DNA of 64,000 nucleotides, taken from assembly GCA_900540865.1 (NCBI GenBank), contig UQHH01000004.1, positions 26,443 to 90,442 of the forward strand, read 5' to 3'. Positions 1-7,406 of this stretch are shown in pieces. Position numbers and translations under genes: made by a program. The notes below the pieces were generated by a model that had not been told where the DNA came from, made no database searches, and worked only from the letters and a program-made list of their open reading frames with translations. The DNA is from an uncultured Oscillospiraceae bacterium. GTDB lineage: Bacteria > Bacillota > Clostridia > Oscillospirales > Acutalibacteraceae. Numbering within the stretch: the stretch's first letter is position 1; every line of letters begins with the position of its first letter.

Positions 1-725
1 AGCACGGAATTGCTGGCAATCAGTTTTAACAGACGTTTATCAAAACGCATATGCCGTTTGCGCGGGCAAAGATGTTTCGCTTTGACTAAAGTGTAGATAG
101 CAATGCAAACCGCTGAGAGAGCCTGTGCGGCAATCGTTGCCAACGCAGCGCCCGCAACCCCTAATTGAAAGTTTAAAATAAAAACAAGGTCCAGGATGAT
201 ATTTGTCACGGCAGCCACAGCCAGAAAAATCAGGGGAGCGATTGTATTCCCGGCGCTCCTCAAGACGGAAGCGAAAAAATTGTATACGGATACAAAGGTC
301 ATCCCTGCAAATATTATCTGCAAATAAATACGAGTATACGAAACAGCCTGTGCGGGTACATTAATCCATAGAATAAACTGGTCTAAAAGCAGGTAGGAAA
401 TAACATTGATAGCGGCGCAAACCAGCAGAATAAAAACAAACGCATTAAATATGCTTGTTTTCATATCGTCCGTTTTTTCTGCCCCGTAAAGCTGCGCGAA
501 TACCACGCCGCTTCCCATACACAGTCCCAGAATAACGGAGGTCAGCAAAACCATCAGCGCATAGGAAGAGCCGACAGCCGAAAGCGCAGCCGCGCCAATG
601 GTTTTTCCGACAATAAGTGTATCGGCTACGTTATATAATTGCTGCAGCAGGTTGCCCAGAATCATAGGCAGGCTGAAAACAATCAGGGAACGGCCTATAT
701 TTCCTGTAGTCAATTTGTATTCCAT
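1..725 (-). CDS. MATE family efflux transporter, C-terminal part outside window
   Basis: The reading frame starts at ATG 725, behind an SD-like CGGAG, and runs off the left edge after about 241 codons. The protein begins MEYKLTTGNIGRPLIVFSLP and continues with a string of hydrophobic helices, including GNLLQQLYNVADTLIVGK, which is typical of the first helices of MATE/DinF sodium- or proton-driven multidrug exporters in the inner membrane. Roughly half of the usual 440-460 residues are visible. It stands alone and is transcribed leftward from a promoter whose -10 box lies inside a perfect palindrome, so local repression is likely. The family call is firm; the substrate is unknown. Confidence 0.85.
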   Translation of the reverse strand, partial: MEYKLTTGNIGRSLIVFSLPMILGNLLQQLYNVADTLIVGKTIGAAALSAVGSSYALMVLLTSVILGLCMGSGVVFAQLYGAEKTDDMKTSIFNAFVFILLVCAAINVISYLLLDQFILWINVPAQAVSYTRIYLQIIFAGMTFVSVYNFFASVLRSAGNTIAPLIFLAVAAVTNIILDLVFILNFQLGVAGAALATIAAQALSAVCIAIYTLVKAKHLCPRKRHMRFDKRLLKLIASNSV

Positions 726-744
726 TGCTTTACTCCGTTTTTTA

Positions 745-770
745 GTTATGCTGTCATTATACAGCATAAC
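745..770. promoter_or_regulatory. Palindromic operator overlapping the MATE -10 box
   Basis: A perfect inverted repeat has 10-bp arms GTTATGCTGT and ACAGCATAAC separated by CATTAT. The minus-strand -10 hexamer TATAAT (756-761) sits in its centre, about 30 bp before the MATE start codon. This geometry fits a dimeric repressor that blocks RNA polymerase. The regulator is not in the window. The palindrome is seen; its function is inference. Confidence 0.6.
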
Positions 771-835
771 AATAAAAAAATGAAGCCAGGAGTGTGTGAA
801 ACGGATTTATTACATCAGGCAGAAAAAACAAAATA

Positions 836-1251
836 AGGGGTTCGAATCCCTCTTGTAATTAAAATACCGCCCACGCGTATGCGTGGACGGCCTATTTTGG
901 CCCGCCCGGAGGGATGATGCCGCTTTGCGTCATCCGTCCTTGCGGCATAGCCGCTGCGGACTTCGCAGCGAAAAACGTGTCACAGGCACGTTTTTTTACG
1001 CTGCTCACCCTCTCAGGGTTCGAATCCCTCCTGTATTAAAATACCGCCCACGCATTTGCGTGGACGGTCTATTTTGGCCCGCCCGGAGGGATGATGCCGC
1101 CTTACGGCATCCGTCCTTGCGGCATAGCCGCTGCAGACTTCGCAGCGAAAAACGTGTCACAGGCACGTTTTTTCACGCTGCTCACCCTCTCAGGGTTCGA
1201 ATCCCTCCTGTATTATAATACCGCCCACGCGTTTGCGTGGACGGTCTATTT
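836..1251 (-). repeat. 177-bp tandem repeat anchored on the tRNA-Arg 3' end (about 2.3 copies)
   Basis: Directly downstream of tRNA-Arg on the minus strand, two full units (1075-1251 and about 898-1074) and a partial third (about 836-897) follow each other with a 177-178 bp period. Each full unit ends with an exact copy of the last 18 nt of the tRNA including CCA (ATCCCTCCGGGCGGGCCA at 1075-1092 and 898-915). Each unit also contains GGAGGGATTCGAACCC, perfectly complementary to the tRNA T-arm, and a hairpin with AAAACGTG/CACGTTTT arms. A hairpin (CCGCCCACGC/GCGTGGACGG) recurs near each junction. The layout recalls the 178-bp repeats behind tyrT in E. coli. The open frames across it are repeat artefacts. 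Confidence 0.9.
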
Positions 1252-1328
1252 TGGCCCGCCCGGAGGGATTCGAACCCCCGATCTCCGGAATCGGAATCCG
1301 TTGCGTTATCCAGCTGCGCCACGGGCGG
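1252..1328 (-). tRNA. tRNA-Arg (anticodon CCG), CCA encoded
   Basis: The minus strand folds as a cloverleaf: acceptor CCGCCCG (1322-1328) pairs with CGGGCGG (1256-1262), the D-arm is GCGC...ACGC, the anticodon loop TTCCGAT carries CCG, and the T-arm is GGGGG-TTCGAAT-CCCTC. The discriminator is G at 1255 and CCA (1252-1254) is encoded. It reads CGG. Its last 18 nt are repeated downstream in the 177-bp array. Confidence 0.95.
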
Positions 1329-1336
1329 ATATTTGT

Positions 1337-1365
1337 ATTATAGCTTTTTTCTCCGCTGAATGCAA
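1337..1365 (-). promoter_or_regulatory. Promoter of tRNA-Arg
   Basis: A -35 TTGCAT (1360-1365) and a -10 TATAAT (1337-1342) are separated by 17 bp on the minus strand, with the -10 box 8 bp before the tRNA 5' end. Confidence 0.8.
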
Positions 1366-1406
1366 TAATAAATTCCTGTTTTACGTCTGATTCTTTTTGC
1401 AACGAT

Positions 1407-1435
1407 TTGACTTGCTAAACAGTAACTAGTATAAT
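1407..1435 (+). promoter_or_regulatory. Sigma-A-type promoter for the gene at 1474
   Basis: TTGACT (1407-1412) and TATAAT (1430-1435) are separated by 17 bp and followed by a short leader with an SD AGGAGG-like site before ATG 1474. Confidence 0.8.
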
Positions 1436-1473
1436 GAACAAGTATATGAGCATGACTCGCTAGGAGGATAAAG

Positions 1474-3006
1474 ATGAGATTCAGTAAAACAAATCGTGCT
1501 TTCCATATCATATTCCTGCTCTCTTTCGGGTTGATTGTGCTGTCCGTTTTTTTAACGATTGGCGTTCAAAACGCTTTTTGTATTTTATCAGGCGTAGCGC
1601 TTGCCGCCGTTGCCGTTATCGCTTATAAGCAGTTAGAAAAGCAGGCAAAAAAGCGGCATATTAAAAACTACGACAAGGCTTTTTGGATTATGTTTGCCGT
1701 TATGCTTCTATTGCAGCTGGCGATGGGTTACATGTTGATGTGTGAACCGTTAACGGATTTGGGAAGGGTTCATGCTTTTGCTAAAAGCGTCGCGCAGACC
1801 GGTTCCTTCACAAACACTTATGATTTATATCCCTCCTCACAGGGATATATGGCGCGTTACCCCAATAATAACGGTATTTTTCTTCTACTTACCGGCTATT
1901 ACCGGGTGTTATACCTAATCTTTGGAAAGATACCGCTTTCAGGCGCAGTGTTTTTAAACGTAGCCGCGCTAAGTACCTCGGTATTCTTTATTTACCAGAC
2001 CGCAAAGAAAATCTTTTCTGCCGCAGGCGCGTTCTTAGCCTTCCTGCTATGCTTTTTCTTCCTTCCGTTCTATACCTATACGCCGTTTTTTTATACCGAT
2101 ACACTGAGTATGCCATTTGTAATCATTCCAATATTTCTGTATATCAGCGCATTAAAAACCAAGAAAATATTCAAAAGATACCTTTATCTGTTTCTTTTTG
2201 CCGCCCTTGTTTTCATCGGTTATTCCCTGAAAGGAAGCGTCGCGATTATTCTAGCTGCCGCGGTAGTGTTCTTATTTTTAAGCGTTCCGGTCAAAAGGGC
2301 GCTTGCTTGTATGTCTACCGTCGTTGCTGTCTTTTTGGTGTGTATGATGGCTTTCAATTCCTTGGTGTCGGCGCTTAATTTTGCGCCGGCAAAGGAACTT
2401 GACGAACAGCAATATCCCCTGACACACTGGGTAATGATGGGCCTTAAGGGGAACGGCGGATTTAATCAGGAGGACAGCAGCTTCACTCGCAAAAGCGGAG
2501 CTACGTACGACGAAAGAAAGGCCGCCAATATTGAGGAAATTAAAAAGCGCCTAAAGGATTATGGCCCGGCCGGCCTGTTCAACCACCTGACTGAAAAGGG
2601 AACCTGGGCATGGTCGGACGGAACCTATTTTATCAGCAAGCATATCTGGAACGAGCCGCACCGCCCCAATATCCTCCATCAATTTGTCTTGGAGAACGGC
2701 AAATACCATGGCAGCTTCGTTTTTGTAAGCAATATGTTCCATGTAATGATGCTGCTGATGATATGTCTCTCGGCCTTAGCTTCAGTTATAAGGCCGCGCA
2801 TGAATTTTTCCGTACTGCTGAAGGGCTTGATTTTCGGCGTGTTCCTGTTCTTCCTTGTTTGGGAAACCCGTTCCAGGTATCTAATGAATTTTACCCCTGT
2901 TTACCTGCTGGTCGTGGCTGACGGAATCATCTCAGCCGCTAATTTCAAGTGGAAGCGCCCCAAAAAAGAAAGCGCCGGCAAGCGCCTTGATGCCCCTGCG
3001 GTATGA
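1474..3006 (+). CDS. Polytopic membrane protein, GT-C glycosyltransferase-like
   Basis: This 510-aa protein has many hydrophobic segments from the N-terminus to about residue 490 and a basic tail. A hydrophilic loop at about 90-125 contains EPLTDLGRVHAFAKSVAQTG and MARYPNNNGIF, placed like the acidic first extracytoplasmic loop of lipid-sugar-dependent GT-C enzymes (PMT/ArnT-like). A second large outer loop lies at about 305-405. It would act in the cytoplasmic membrane, possibly transferring sugars from polyprenyl carriers. A promoter and SD precede it and a strong terminator follows, so it is monocistronic. Membrane location is clear; the enzymatic class is inference from layout. Confidence 0.6.
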   Translation: MRFSKTNRAFHIIFLLSFGLIVLSVFLTIGVQNAFCILSGVALAAVAVIAYKQLEKQAKKRHIKNYDKAFWIMFAVMLLLQLAMGYMLMCEPLTDLGRVHAFAKSVAQTGSFTNTYDLYPSSQGYMARYPNNNGIFLLLTGYYRVLYLIFGKIPLSGAVFLNVAALSTSVFFIYQTAKKIFSAAGAFLAFLLCFFFLPFYTYTPFFYTDTLSMPFVIIPIFLYISALKTKKIFKRYLYLFLFAALVFIGYSLKGSVAIILAAAVVFLFLSVPVKRALACMSTVVAVFLVCMMAFNSLVSALNFAPAKELDEQQYPLTHWVMMGLKGNGGFNQEDSSFTRKSGATYDERKAANIEEIKKRLKDYGPAGLFNHLTEKGTWAWSDGTYFISKHIWNEPHRPNILHQFVLENGKYHGSFVFVSNMFHVMMLLMICLSALASVIRPRMNFSVLLKGLIFGVFLFFLVWETRSRYLMNFTPVYLLVVADGIISAANFKWKRPKKESAGKRLDAPAV

Positions 3007-3018
3007 CATAAGTTTTTT

Positions 3019-3056
3019 AATCCCTCCGGCGAGACGCTGCCGGAGGGATTTTTTGT
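3019..3056 (+). terminator. Intrinsic terminator
   Basis: AATCCCTCCGGC (3019-3030) pairs with GCCGGAGGGATT (3039-3050), followed by a T-run. It ends transcription of the upstream membrane gene and, having A-runs on the other side, can also serve the convergent GNAT gene. Confidence 0.9.
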
Positions 3057-3059
3057 CTT

Positions 3060-3593
3060 TCAATAGAAAGCAAGCCTGTTTTTCTGTACATCGTTTTCTG
3101 CGGGCTGATAAACATATCTGACCGAATAAAGCTCTCTGCCACCGATTGCCTCTAACATTTTTTCTCCGTTTGATGCAAAGCCGTTTTTTTCATAAAACCT
3201 GCGTGCGGTAAGATTGTCTTCAAATGCCCATAAATAGATGTTGTGCAAGCCCATTGCATTTAAACTTTCCATAGAGGCAAGCAGCAGCTTTTTTCCGATA
3301 CCTTTTCCACATGCCTGCGGAAGAAGATACAACAAAACAATTTCGCCCCATCCAACGTAAGCGCTGTCTCTAGCCGGAGCGTATGTGCATACGCCGGTAA
3401 TCCGGCCGTTTTCACAGGCCAGCCAAAGATTCGGCAAAACGCCGGTTAAATATTCAGACCATCTGTTTTCCTCAATAGAATCAAGATAAGCCTGAGGTAT
3501 GAAGGTACGGTAGGCAGTTTTCCAGCTCTGTGCATACACGCGGCTTATTTCGTCTATATTATCGCTTTCTGATGAAAAACGCCTGATTTCCAT
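3060..3593 (-). CDS. GNAT family N-acetyltransferase
   Basis: This 177-aa protein has the GNAT fold order: an N-terminal helix region, the strand WLACENGRITGVCTY, then motif A with IVLLYLLPQACGKGIGKKLL (the Q/R-x-x-G-x-G/A acetyl-CoA pyrophosphate loop is QACGKGIGKKL), and motif B with NLTARRFYEKNGFA. It transfers an acetyl group from acetyl-CoA to an unknown amine. The start is ATG 3593 and it reads towards the terminator at 3019-3056. It is a single gene; the substrate cannot be told. Confidence 0.9.
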   Translation of the reverse strand: MEIRRFSSESDNIDEISRVYAQSWKTAYRTFIPQAYLDSIEENRWSEYLTGVLPNLWLACENGRITGVCTYAPARDSAYVGWGEIVLLYLLPQACGKGIGKKLLLASMESLNAMGLHNIYLWAFEDNLTARRFYEKNGFASNGEKMLEAIGGRELYSVRYVYQPAENDVQKNRLAFY

Positions 3594-3654
3594 TCTGTTT
3601 CGCCCTCTTTTCGCTGCGTCGCTCTCATTCGTTACAAATTAAGTGCGAATAAAA

Positions 3655-3691
3655 ATACAAAAAGCGGCGCAGTAAGCATGTTACTGCGCCG
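3655..3691 (-). terminator. Terminator of the ribosomal superoperon
   Basis: Perfect 11-bp arms CGGCGCAGTAA/TTACTGCGCCG (3665-3675, 3681-3691), followed on the minus strand by CTTTTTG, lie just after rplQ. This is the only clear intrinsic terminator in the 16-kb cluster. Confidence 0.9.
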
Positions 3692-3718
3692 TGTTTTTAT
3701 CGCTTTGCCGAGCTGAAA

Positions 3719-4060
3719 TTAAATCAGCTCGATAATTGCCATCTCTGCCGCGTCTCCCCTGCGGGGGCCGAGCTTTGTGATGCGCGTATAGCCGCCGTTA
3801 CGGTCGGCATACTTCGGGGCAATCTCGCTGAACAGCTTGTATACGACGTCTTCCTTCGTTACGAAAGCCATCACCATACGCTTGTTGTGAAGATTGTTTT
3901 CCTTTGCGATTGTAATCATCTTTTCCGCCAGGGAGCTGACCTCCTTGGCGCGGGTGACCGTAGTCTCTATTTTACCGTTCTCTAAGAGAAAAGTTACCAT
4001 TGCTCTGAGCATTGCTGTCCTGTGAGCGGTAGCTCTTCCCAGTTTTCTTGTACCGGGCAT
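3719..4060 (-). CDS. rplQ: 50S ribosomal protein L17
   Basis: This 113-aa protein starts MPGTRKLGRATAHRTAMLRA, the L17 signature, and ends with RRGDAAEMAIIELI. It binds 23S rRNA near the peptide exit tunnel. It is the last gene of the alpha-operon section (rpsM-rpsK-rpsD-rpoA-rplQ) and is followed by the superoperon terminator. Confidence 0.99.
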   Translation of the reverse strand: MPGTRKLGRATAHRTAMLRAMVTFLLENGKIETTVTRAKEVSSLAEKMITIAKENNLHNKRMVMAFVTKEDVVYKLFSEIAPKYADRNGGYTRITKLGPRRGDAAEMAIIELI

Positions 4061-4103
4061 CGAAAATTCACTCCTTTACCTTGTGATTTGCAAAAGGGCC
4101 GTA

Positions 4104-5057
4104 TTATTCGTCGTCTTTCTGAAGACTGAAGCCCAGGGAGTTCAGCTTGTAAACTACCTCTTCCAGGGATTTTCTTCCCAGGTTGCGGACCTTCATCATG
4201 TCGTCTTCAGACTTATTGATCAAATCCTCTACCGTATTAATGCCTGCGCGCTTTAAGCAGTTAAAGGAGCGGACGGAAAGGTCGAGCTCTTCAATCGTCA
4301 TTTCAAGAACCTTTTCCTTGCCCTTGTCGTCCTTTTCCACCATAATCTCCGTGCTGTAGCCCTGGTCGGACAAATCGACGAAGAGATTGAGGTGCTCTGT
4401 CAAAACCTTTGCCGCAAGCGATACGGCCTCCTGCGCGTTGATGACGCCGTTGGTCCACACGTCGAGCGTAAGCTTGTCGTAGTCGGTAATCTGGCCGACA
4501 CGCGTGTTTTCCACCGTGTAGTTCACCTTCAGCACAGGCGTATAAATCGAGTCAACAGGCAATTCGCCAATCACATTGTTGCCGCCCATTGCCTTATTGC
4601 GCTCTGCGGGGATATATCCCCTGCCCTTATCGAGGGTAATTTCCATATAAAGCTTTGCGTCGTCGCCCAAAGTTGCAATGTGCATGTCGGGATTCAGGAT
4701 TTCAACTTCACTGTCACACTTTATGGAATCGGCGGTGACCTCACAGGGTCCCTCCGCGTTGATTTCAACCGTTTTGGGGCCATTGCAATGAAGCTTTGCG
4801 GTTAAGCCCTTCATGTTCAGGACGATTTCGGTTACGTCCTCCTTCACACCGGGAATGGTGGAAAATTCATGAAGCACACCGTCAATCTTCAACGAAGTAA
4901 CAGCTACGCCCTCAAGAGAAGAAAGAAGCACTCTTCTAAGGCTGTTTCCCAAAGTGTTGCCAAAACCACGCTCCAACGGCTCCACTACAAATCTGCCATA
5001 GGTACCGTCGTTTGATAATTCCTCGGTTTCTATTCTTGGCTTTTCAATTTCTATCAT
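4104..5057 (-). CDS. rpoA: RNA polymerase subunit alpha
   Basis: This 317-aa protein has the N-terminal assembly domain (about 1-230, with RFVVEPLERGFGNTLGNSLR) and the C-terminal DNA-binding domain (about 250-310, with RAGINTVEDLINKSEDD and RNLGRKSLEEV helix-hairpin-helix elements). It nucleates assembly of the core polymerase and contacts UP elements and activators. It lies between rpsD and rplQ as in other Firmicutes. Length is normal. Confidence 0.99.
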   Translation of the reverse strand: MIEIEKPRIETEELSNDGTYGRFVVEPLERGFGNTLGNSLRRVLLSSLEGVAVTSLKIDGVLHEFSTIPGVKEDVTEIVLNMKGLTAKLHCNGPKTVEINAEGPCEVTADSIKCDSEVEILNPDMHIATLGDDAKLYMEITLDKGRGYIPAERNKAMGGNNVIGELPVDSIYTPVLKVNYTVENTRVGQITDYDKLTLDVWTNGVINAQEAVSLAAKVLTEHLNLFVDLSDQGYSTEIMVEKDDKGKEKVLEMTIEELDLSVRSFNCLKRAGINTVEDLINKSEDDMMKVRNLGRKSLEEVVYKLNSLGFSLQKDDE

Positions 5058-5122
5058 TCAGCGAACCTCCTCCTAACATTGAGCAGTCTGCCTGCTCTGT
5101 AAACCTTTAAACGACTGCAGGA

Positions 5123-5722
5123 TTACTTGGAGTACAACTCGACGATCAGGTGTTCCTCAACCGGGAATTCAATGTCGTCTCTCTGCGGCATCGCAAGAAC
5201 CTTTCCGCCGAGCGGATTCTGAGATTTTTCAAGCCATTTCGGAACGGTAACGATGGTATCGCTTTCCGCCATGGTTTTAAATCTGTTGGTTGAGCGGCTC
5301 TTTTCGCAAACCTCGATGACATCCCCAACCTTAATCAAATACGAAGGGATGTTCACCCTTTTGCCATTGACTGTAAAGTGGCCGTGGTTAACGAGCTGCC
5401 TTGCTTCCCTTCTTGTGGAAGCGAGCCCGAGCCTGAAAATAACATTGTCGAGCCTGCGTTCAATCGTGGTGAGCAGAACCTCGCCGGTTTTGCCGCCCGA
5501 TTTTTCAGCCTTTTCATAGTACATTCTGAACTGCTTTTCAAGAATGCCGTAAATAAACTTTACCTTTTGCTTTTCCGTCAGCTGGAGGCTGTATTCGCTC
5601 TTTTTCCTTCTGGAGTTGCCAAGCGGGTTCCTGTTGGAAGTCTTTTTGGAATATCCCATCACTGTGGGAGAAATACCGAGTGCTCTGCAACGCTTTGCAA
5701 TCGGCTGCATATTCTTAGCCAT
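5123..5722 (-). CDS. rpsD: 30S ribosomal protein S4
   Basis: This 199-aa primary 16S rRNA-binding protein carries an S4 RNA-binding domain at about 90-150 (RLDNVIFRLGLASTRREARQ). The N-terminus lacks the four-Cys zinc knuckle found in some S4 forms and has a single Cys. In many bacteria S4 represses the alpha operon; here rpsD sits inside that operon, downstream of a structured 180-nt gap before rpsM. Confidence 0.99.
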   Translation of the reverse strand: MAKNMQPIAKRCRALGISPTVMGYSKKTSNRNPLGNSRRKKSEYSLQLTEKQKVKFIYGILEKQFRMYYEKAEKSGGKTGEVLLTTIERRLDNVIFRLGLASTRREARQLVNHGHFTVNGKRVNIPSYLIKVGDVIEVCEKSRSTNRFKTMAESDTIVTVPKWLEKSQNPLGGKVLAMPQRDDIEFPVEEHLIVELYSK

Positions 5723-5746
5723 TGATTTTTTCCTCCTTTATTATGA

Positions 5747-6148
5747 CTATACGCGTCTTCTCTTCGGAGGACGGCATCCGTTATGCGGAATCGGGGTCAC
5801 GTCTTTAATCATGTTGACCTCGAGGCCTGCGGACTGAAGCGCTCTGATTGCGGCTTCACGGCCTGCGCCCGGTCCCTTGACATAAACCTCAACGGACTTC
5901 ATGCCGTGCTCCATTGCGGCCTTCGCGGCCGTTTCAGCAGCCGACTGCGCTGCATACGGAGTAGATTTTCTGGAGCCACGGAAGCCCAGCTCTCCGGCGC
6001 TCGCCCAGGAAACGGCGTTGCCCTGTGTATCTGTAATCGTAACAATCGTGTTGTTGAATGTAGACTGGATATGCGCTGCCCCGCGCTCGATGTTCTTGCG
6101 CTCACGGCGTCTGCGCACTGTGGTCTTCTTACCCTTAGGTGCTGCCAT
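5747..6148 (-). CDS. rpsK: 30S ribosomal protein S11
   Basis: The 133-aa protein has the conserved HIQSTFNNTIVTITD and the C-terminal NGCRPPKRRRV. It binds 16S rRNA in the platform and forms part of the mRNA exit channel. It is spaced 18 nt from rpsM and 24 nt from rpsD, as a cotranscribed gene. Confidence 0.99.
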   Translation of the reverse strand: MAAPKGKKTTVRRRRERKNIERGAAHIQSTFNNTIVTITDTQGNAVSWASAGELGFRGSRKSTPYAAQSAAETAAKAAMEHGMKSVEVYVKGPGAGREAAIRALQSAGLEVNMIKDVTPIPHNGCRPPKRRRV

Positions 6149-6166
6149 AGGTTAACCCTCCTTCAC

Positions 6167-6535
6167 TTATTTCTTCTTGTTTGCCATCGTTTTTCTCGGA
6201 CCCTTGCGGGTACGTGCGTTTGTCTTACTGCGCTGTCCTCTTACGGGCAGGCTCTTTCTGTGACGAACGCCGCGATAGCAGCCGATTTCAATAAGCCTTT
6301 TGATGTCAAATGCGACGTCGCGGCGAAGGTCGCCCTCCACGCGGCAGTTTTTATCGATATATTCTCTGAGCTTTGATACTTCGTCCTCTGTTAAATCCCT
6401 GACGCGTGTGTCCGGATTTACACCTGTCGCAGCAACAATGTCGCTTGCGGTTTTGCGGCCGATTCCAAAGATATAAGTTAAGCCGACTTCGACTCTTTTG
6501 TCTCTCGGCAAGTCTACACCTGCGATACGAGCCAT
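6167..6535 (-). CDS. rpsM: 30S ribosomal protein S13
   Basis: The 122-aa protein starts MARIAGVDLPRDKRVEVGLT. An in-frame ATG 39 nt upstream exists, but GGAGGTG sits 7 nt before ATG 6535 and the family starts at MARIAG, so 6535 is chosen. S13 is in the 30S head, contacts the P-site tRNA and forms bridges to L5. The gene opens the alpha-operon section after a 180-nt structured gap. Confidence 0.98.
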   Translation of the reverse strand: MARIAGVDLPRDKRVEVGLTYIFGIGRKTASDIVAATGVNPDTRVRDLTEDEVSKLREYIDKNCRVEGDLRRDVAFDIKRLIEIGCYRGVRHRKSLPVRGQRSKTNARTRKGPRKTMANKKK

Positions 6536-6715
6536 ATCTGTTGCACCTCCGTTAAATCGTTTATTTGTATTCATGCAGCAAACCGGAAGTTACATTTCGT
6601 TCCGGTTCAAAGAAAATGAAAAAGATTGCGTGCAACGGGCGTATTTGAAGTGCCGAAGGATATTAAAATATCTGAGGCACGGCAAAGGCGTCCGAAGCGC
6701 GTGAACTCTTTTATT
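6536..6715 (-). promoter_or_regulatory. Structured leader between rpmJ and rpsM
   Basis: This is by far the longest gap inside the spc-alpha part of the cluster. On the minus strand it holds a hairpin with arms AACCGGAA/TTCCGGTT close to the rpsM SD, and an earlier GTGCC...GGCAC stem enclosing GATATT/AATATC. The position matches the S4-repressed alpha leader of enterobacteria. The hairpins are seen; an autoregulatory role is inference. Confidence 0.45.
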
Positions 6716-6829
6716 TTAGCCCTGACGCTGCTTGTGCTTGGGATTTTCACAGATAACCATGACTTTTCCCTTACGCTTGATAACCTTGCATTTTTCGCAA
6801 ATCTTTTTGACAGAAGGCCTGACTTTCAT
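6716..6829 (-). CDS. rpmJ: 50S ribosomal protein L36 (zinc-binding form)
   Basis: The 37-aa protein MKVRPSVKKICEKCKVIKRK... ends in KHKQRQG. Cys11, Cys14, Cys27 and His32 form the zinc ribbon of the C+ type. It binds 23S rRNA. It lies between infA and rpsM as usual. Confidence 0.97.
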   Translation of the reverse strand: MKVRPSVKKICEKCKVIKRKGKVMVICENPKHKQRQG

Positions 6830-6894
6830 AATATAATCATTCCTTTCACTAGAAGCTCTGTCGGTGGAATACAATCTGAACGGCTTTGTTCAGA

Positions 6895-7113
6895 TTACTT
6901 GCTACGCCATGTGATGCGGCCCCTTGTGAGGTCGTACGGGGACATTTCCACCGTGACCTTGTCGCCGGGCAGGATACGGATAAAATTCATCCGCAGCTTG
7001 CCGGAAATGTGGGCCAGTATCGTATGGCCGTTGGGGAGCTCCACCATGAACTGCGCGTTCGGGAGCGCCTCTGTTACGGTACCCTCTATTTCGATGACGT
7101 CCTGTTTGGACAT
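6895..7113 (-). CDS. infA: Translation initiation factor IF-1
   Basis: This 72-aa OB-fold protein contains GTVTEALPNAQFMVELPNGH and RGRITWR. It occupies the A site of the 30S subunit during initiation, with IF2 and IF3. It lies between the KOW protein and rpmJ, the standard Firmicutes position. Confidence 0.99.
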   Translation of the reverse strand: MSKQDVIEIEGTVTEALPNAQFMVELPNGHTILAHISGKLRMNFIRILPGDKVTVEMSPYDLTRGRITWRSK

Positions 7114-7139
7114 ATGCTTACCTCCTCATATTAAGACGG

Positions 7140-7394
7140 TCAAAGCTCTTCCCCGCCGAAATTGAACGGGTGGAGCGCTTCTCTGATTTGTCTGTTTGTC
7201 TTTAATGAGCTTGCCGGTATTACGGTAGCGGTCGGGGCAAGGTGCATGAGCTTCTTTTTCTTTGGCGTTTCCAGCTTACGGCGCCTGCCGTCTGAAAGAA
7301 ACGCGCATGTGCCATCGATTTCGACGACCGCAAAAAAGCCTCCCTTGTCGCGTCCTGCTGTCGCTCTTACTACGGAACCTTCCACTATCTGCAT
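7140..7394 (-). CDS. KOW-domain RNA-binding protein (L14e/L27e-like)
   Basis: This 84-aa protein contains the KOW motif GSVVRATAGRDKGGFFAVVEIDG near its N-terminus followed by a basic region. Proteins of this type sit between map and infA in many Clostridia and resemble the eukaryotic L14e/L6e/L27e fold. An RNA- or ribosome-associated role is assumed from the KOW domain and the location; no precise function is known to me. Confidence 0.85.
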   Translation of the reverse strand: MQIVEGSVVRATAGRDKGGFFAVVEIDGTCAFLSDGRRRKLETPKKKKLMHLAPTATVIPASSLKTNRQIREALHPFNFGGEEL

Positions 7395-7406
7395 CTGCTC
7401 ACCTCA

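Noticed and set aside
836..1251. Possible CRISPR array
   Set aside because: Repeat period is 177 bp with long near-identical units and a tRNA end; no short direct repeats with variable spacers and no cas genes.
883..1390. Open frames of about 100 codons with internal repetition (MDGLFWPARRDD repeated)
   Set aside because: They run across the 177-bp tRNA-end repeats and into the tRNA; the repetition is the DNA repeat, with no SD and no protein features.
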